A stretch of 64,000 bases of DNA, from NCBI RefSeq assembly GCF_036373705.1, contig NC_089856.1, positions 28,864,298 to 28,928,297 of the forward strand, written 5' to 3'. The notes beneath the pieces are model-generated. The model saw only the letters and a program-made list of their open reading frames with translations, did not search any database and was not told the origin of the DNA. The number at the start of each line of letters is the position of its first letter. The stretch's first letter is position 1. Positions 60,690 through 64,000 of this stretch are shown one piece after another. Source of the DNA: Amia ocellicauda (Eukaryota > Chordata > Actinopteri > Amiiformes > Amiidae). The translations under genes and the position numbers were made by a program.

Positions 60690-61530
60690 ATGGACTGAAA
60701 GTGGATGTATAGGATTATAGGAGTTTACCAGAAAGCAAGAGATTGACCCAGTTGCAATGTGGGAAAAGGTTTTGTCAGAGGAGACCAAGTTAGAGCTTTT
60801 TGGCCAAAACTCAAAGCGCCATGTGTGGCACAAACCTAAAACTGCCCATGCCTCCAGACACACCATGCCTTCAGAGAAGTATGGTGGTGGGAGCATCATG
60901 CTGTGGAGTTGCTTCTGTAGGGACTGGGCACCTTGTAAAACTGAAGGAAGAATGGATTAAACAAAATACAGGGAAATACTGTAAGACAACCTGTTTCAGT
61001 CCACTAAAAAACTGAAGCTTGGGAGGAAATTCACTTTTCAGCAGGACAACTCAAAGCACAAGCTCAAAGCACAAGCTCAAAGCAACATTGGAGTGGCTCA
61101 AGAACAAAAATGTCCCAGTCAAAGTTCATTGAGAATCTGTGGCACTATTTGAAAATTGTGATCCACAAGCATTGTCCACCCAACCTGAACAACCTGGAGC
61201 AAATCTGCCAGGAAGAATGGGCCAAAATCACTCTGACACTGTGCGCAAAGCTGGTACCTCAACACTTAAAGTGGTTATTGCAGTGAAAGGTGTCTCTACC
61301 AAATATTAATGTGTGGGGTTTGAATACTTATGCAAGCAACAGCTTTCTTTTTTTTTTTTTTTTTCCAAATATTACCCAACATAAAACCAATGTCACCTTA
61401 CAATAATTGATTCAGTTTCAGTGTTTTAAAATAAAATATCAAACAGAACAAAATTGCAGTGCACCATTTGTTATTAAATACTATGAGAGAATTGGTCAGG
61501 GGTCTGAATACTTTTGTAAGGCACTGTAGG
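60690..61530 (+). mobile_element. Tc1-like transposon fragment (family 4)
   Basis: Plus-strand transposase remnants: MWEKVLSEETKLELFGQ (60757 on), YGGGSIMLWSCF, then frameshifted QQDNSKH-like and NLWHYLK-like pieces to about 61300. The end ACTTTTGTAAGGCACTGTA at 61509-61527 is a typical Tc1 end. The same family as 8875-9690, in the opposite orientation. A short direct triplication (AAAGCACAAGCTC) lies near 61050-61080. Confidence 0.75.
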
Positions 61531-61636
61531 AAGGCTCTCAAAGTGTGGTCCTGGTGAGTGGCATTCTAATTCATGTTTTGTACAACTCTCTTATTCACTT
61601 TAGTTTATTGGCTGAACTTGTCAACATATACCTGAA

Positions 61637-61741
61637 TCATAGCCACAGAATGAAACTGTAGAATTCAAAGGATTGGGACTCAACAAGGCCAGGGTTGAAC
61701 ATCAGTTCCACATTAAAGGGTCTCTCCAAGGTGTCAATACC
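61637..61741 (-). other. Possible terminal exon of an unidentified gene
   Basis: The minus strand has the acceptor TTCTCCCTGTAG at 61742, followed by an open frame of 34 codons (GIDTLERPFNVELMFNPG...) ending in TGA. The composition looks coding. No partner exon was found before the window edge, and I do not recognise the product. It may be chance. Confidence 0.25.
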
Positions 61742-64000
61742 CTACAGGGAGAACAAAACACAGGTGTAACACAGTTTGACTTATTTTTTATTTTGTCAGG
61801 TAAAATATTACAATTGTAAGCCAAGTTGTATAAAAAAAACTGTTTTACAGATATGAACACCGACACGTGTTTGGTCCCTAAATGCACGCGCACACGCAGA
61901 CACACTTGCACCCTCGCACACTGACACACACAAGCACACACACACGGACAGAGAGGTCTATTCAAATCCCTATTGTCTTGCTATTTACAGAGAAAGCAGT
62001 TACTACGAGCAGCCTGCATTAATCATCAGAGGGTATTTTCATACGCATTGCTTTCTTTCAAAAGCAAGTATAGTTTGCCATTTCTGCTGTGCACTTAACC
62101 CATAAATGCAATACTTTTATGAAAGGATCAGTTTGCTTATTGCAGCTAGTCGGGGCGGGGAGGGATAAAGTTTCCCTTAAACAAATTACAGGGCATAAAC
62201 ATTCATGTTAATGTATGATTATAAAAGTATAACAACAATCCTGATATGTACAATCGATCTCCTTAGTGCATCTATTCAACCAAAACTAAATAAAACAAAA
62301 TGGGAAATAAATCAAGATAATTTAGTAGATGCACATGTCTGACATAGTGCTTCAGAATAATTGCTTAAAGAGAATTCTCTTATTTAAACACAAGAAACAT
62401 GACTAATATTCTATGTTCCTGCTGGGGATTAAGAACATTACTGCATGGAAATAACATTATCGTCTTGCACTATTGTATTGGCCCACAAGCATGATGAAAA
62501 AACGGACTTCATGGTGAGCCTGCACGCACCACACCAACGCTTGTCCTTGTACCTTGTCATAGACAATTCCAGAAGGTAATCCCACACACTAGGACTGCTG
62601 ATCTCACAGTGGGACAGCACACTGCATCCTTGCATTAAGCAACGGGGTGGCAAAACAAAGTACTGCCCTTACTGATATAGTGCCAGTCACAAAACATAAG
62701 GTATTTTAAAGCCAGGAAAAAACAAAATGACCCGATCATAAGAGGGTATGTTTATACTATCTGTGGCAGCCTTATCATCTGTGTATATAGTGTTGGTTGG
62801 CTGTGCAACCAGTACAGTCCTAGAGCTACCATGTGCGGTCATCTTATGTACAGCTTGCATGAGAAGAATACTGCGGTTTTGGGAGTGTGAATGGTGATCA
62901 CGGCAATACATTACTGCTTGAAATTGATAACCTTCTAGCATCTGTGTTCAGTAATTAAAACCTTACAGAAAAAACAGAGGAAGAAAAATAATCTCTTTTC
63001 AGGATGCACTGCTGTGTTTAAACATTCTTATCCAATTCATTGTCATTGAATCGCCTATAACTGGAGGAGAATCAAAAACTCATACAAATGGAAGTTTAAT
63101 AAAAAAAACACTAAAATACCACACTGAATAATTGTTAGAAGAGGAGCACTTTGAATTGGGAGTCCCAGTGGAAATGCAGATCCCAGGGACAGGAATAAGA
63201 ATGAAGCAGATTGGCTCCTTAAAGAGCTACAGTAATATTCCCCATGGAATAAATGTCCCTAACGAGCTAAACAAAGTACTGACTCACGTGAGGGTGACAT
63301 GTTTACAACAATGGGAAACCAAGACCTTATAAGGAAGCTGATGCTGAAGGGGAAGTTAAAACGATCGGGTGACCAAGTCAACGCAAGCAGCTCGACACTC
63401 TTCCAAAATCACAGCCCAGGACCACAGGGCCAGTGAGACTACACCCCGAGATTCACACATGACCAGGACCACACTGACGGGGCTTTGGTTACTTACCACA
63501 TGTGATTATTATTCATATTTTCAATACAATGCACTTACCAAAATTAACGATCAAAAGGCTAAGGTGGTATCAGGTAGACTTGTTTGGGGGAAAAAAAAAA
63601 AAAAACTACACAAAACAACAAAAAAGCATTTTTGACATGTTACAATTATATCAAGGGATAAGTCTTATTAACAAAAGAAGATTTAGCTTGAAATAGTGCA
63701 GGCTAATGTCACAACTATTTCGGCTAGATGCAAATGAGCAATTGCCAATTAGACCCACCGACTAATCGCTCAAAAAAATAAAACATTGGCACTTAATGGA
63801 AGCTTTCTGTATGCTAAAGGCATTGAGTCTCTGCATTATAGGACCCTGGTATCAGGTAGCCAGTGTTACTAGTTACTAGTTAGATGGTTCGACCTTTTGA
63901 TATAAACCAAAGATATTCTGGGCTTTAAACAGCAGGTGCACTGTTTTGCTAATTCTTTAGAACAAGAATTAGCAACACCTGTAAAATTGCTGAACAAAGT
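61742..64000. other. AT-rich DNA to the window edge
   Basis: No clear gene or repeat. CA-rich sequence lies at about 61885-61950 and an A run at 63592-63604. Confidence 0.45.

Noticed and set aside
61702-61965. Cys/Val-rich minus frame with repeated CVC
   Set aside because: It is a translation of CA-rich simple sequence.

Overview
This is a vertebrate window and almost certainly comes from a ray-finned fish. Its genes are intron-split with GT/AG junctions. The intergenic DNA is AT-rich and dense in fish-type Tc1 transposons, with CR1/Rex1-, L2- and RTE/Rex3-like LINE pieces, a tRNA-derived SINE and microsatellites. I cannot name the species. No bacterial, phage or CRISPR features are present.

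Layout. (1) Positions 1-12.1 kb hold transferrin copy A on the minus strand, with 17 exons that join in frame. (2) Positions 12.1-22.7 kb are a mobile-element cluster: an LTR-like block, a scrambled Ty3/gypsy element, a DNA element with 12-bp terminal repeats, a 5'-truncated LINE and Tc1 pieces. (3) Positions 22.75-30.1 kb hold transferrin copy B, the tandem paralogue, also 17 exons on the minus strand. An 0.8-kb foldback element lies just upstream of it. (4) Positions 36.35-39.2 kb hold WDR53 on the minus strand. (5) Positions 44.97-47.67 kb hold the sialidase NEU4 on the plus strand. (6) Positions 49.57-51.5 kb hold a TM4SF19-like tetraspan L6 gene on the minus strand. (7) Positions 52.2-61.5 kb are a second transposon-rich block. 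It includes one Tc1 element with an unbroken transposase and complete double-repeat ends. (8) The rest, to 64 kb, is mostly non-coding.

How the genes relate. The transferrins are secreted iron carriers and form a local tandem duplication. Copy B keeps every canonical iron ligand in both lobes, although its N-lobe anion-site arginine is lysine. Copy A keeps an N-lobe with the four ligands but has lost its C-lobe site: Asp to Phe, His to Pro, and anion-site Arg to Ser. The 5' (N-lobe) halves of the two genes are nearly identical, introns included, while the C-lobe halves are strongly diverged. This suggests gene conversion over the N-lobe and relaxed or altered selection on the copy A C-lobe. 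WDR53 and TM4SF19 are also neighbours in human 3q29, so that pair is probably conserved synteny. The genes are otherwise functionally unrelated.

The features I find most worth checking are the one-lobed transferrin paralogue, the ectopic transferrin exon-9 fragment inside copy A, the intact Tc1 element, the large foldback element, the order-scrambled gypsy element, and an in-frame upstream coding extension of WDR53. All similarity statements come from reading the sequence by eye and from family knowledge; no search was run.
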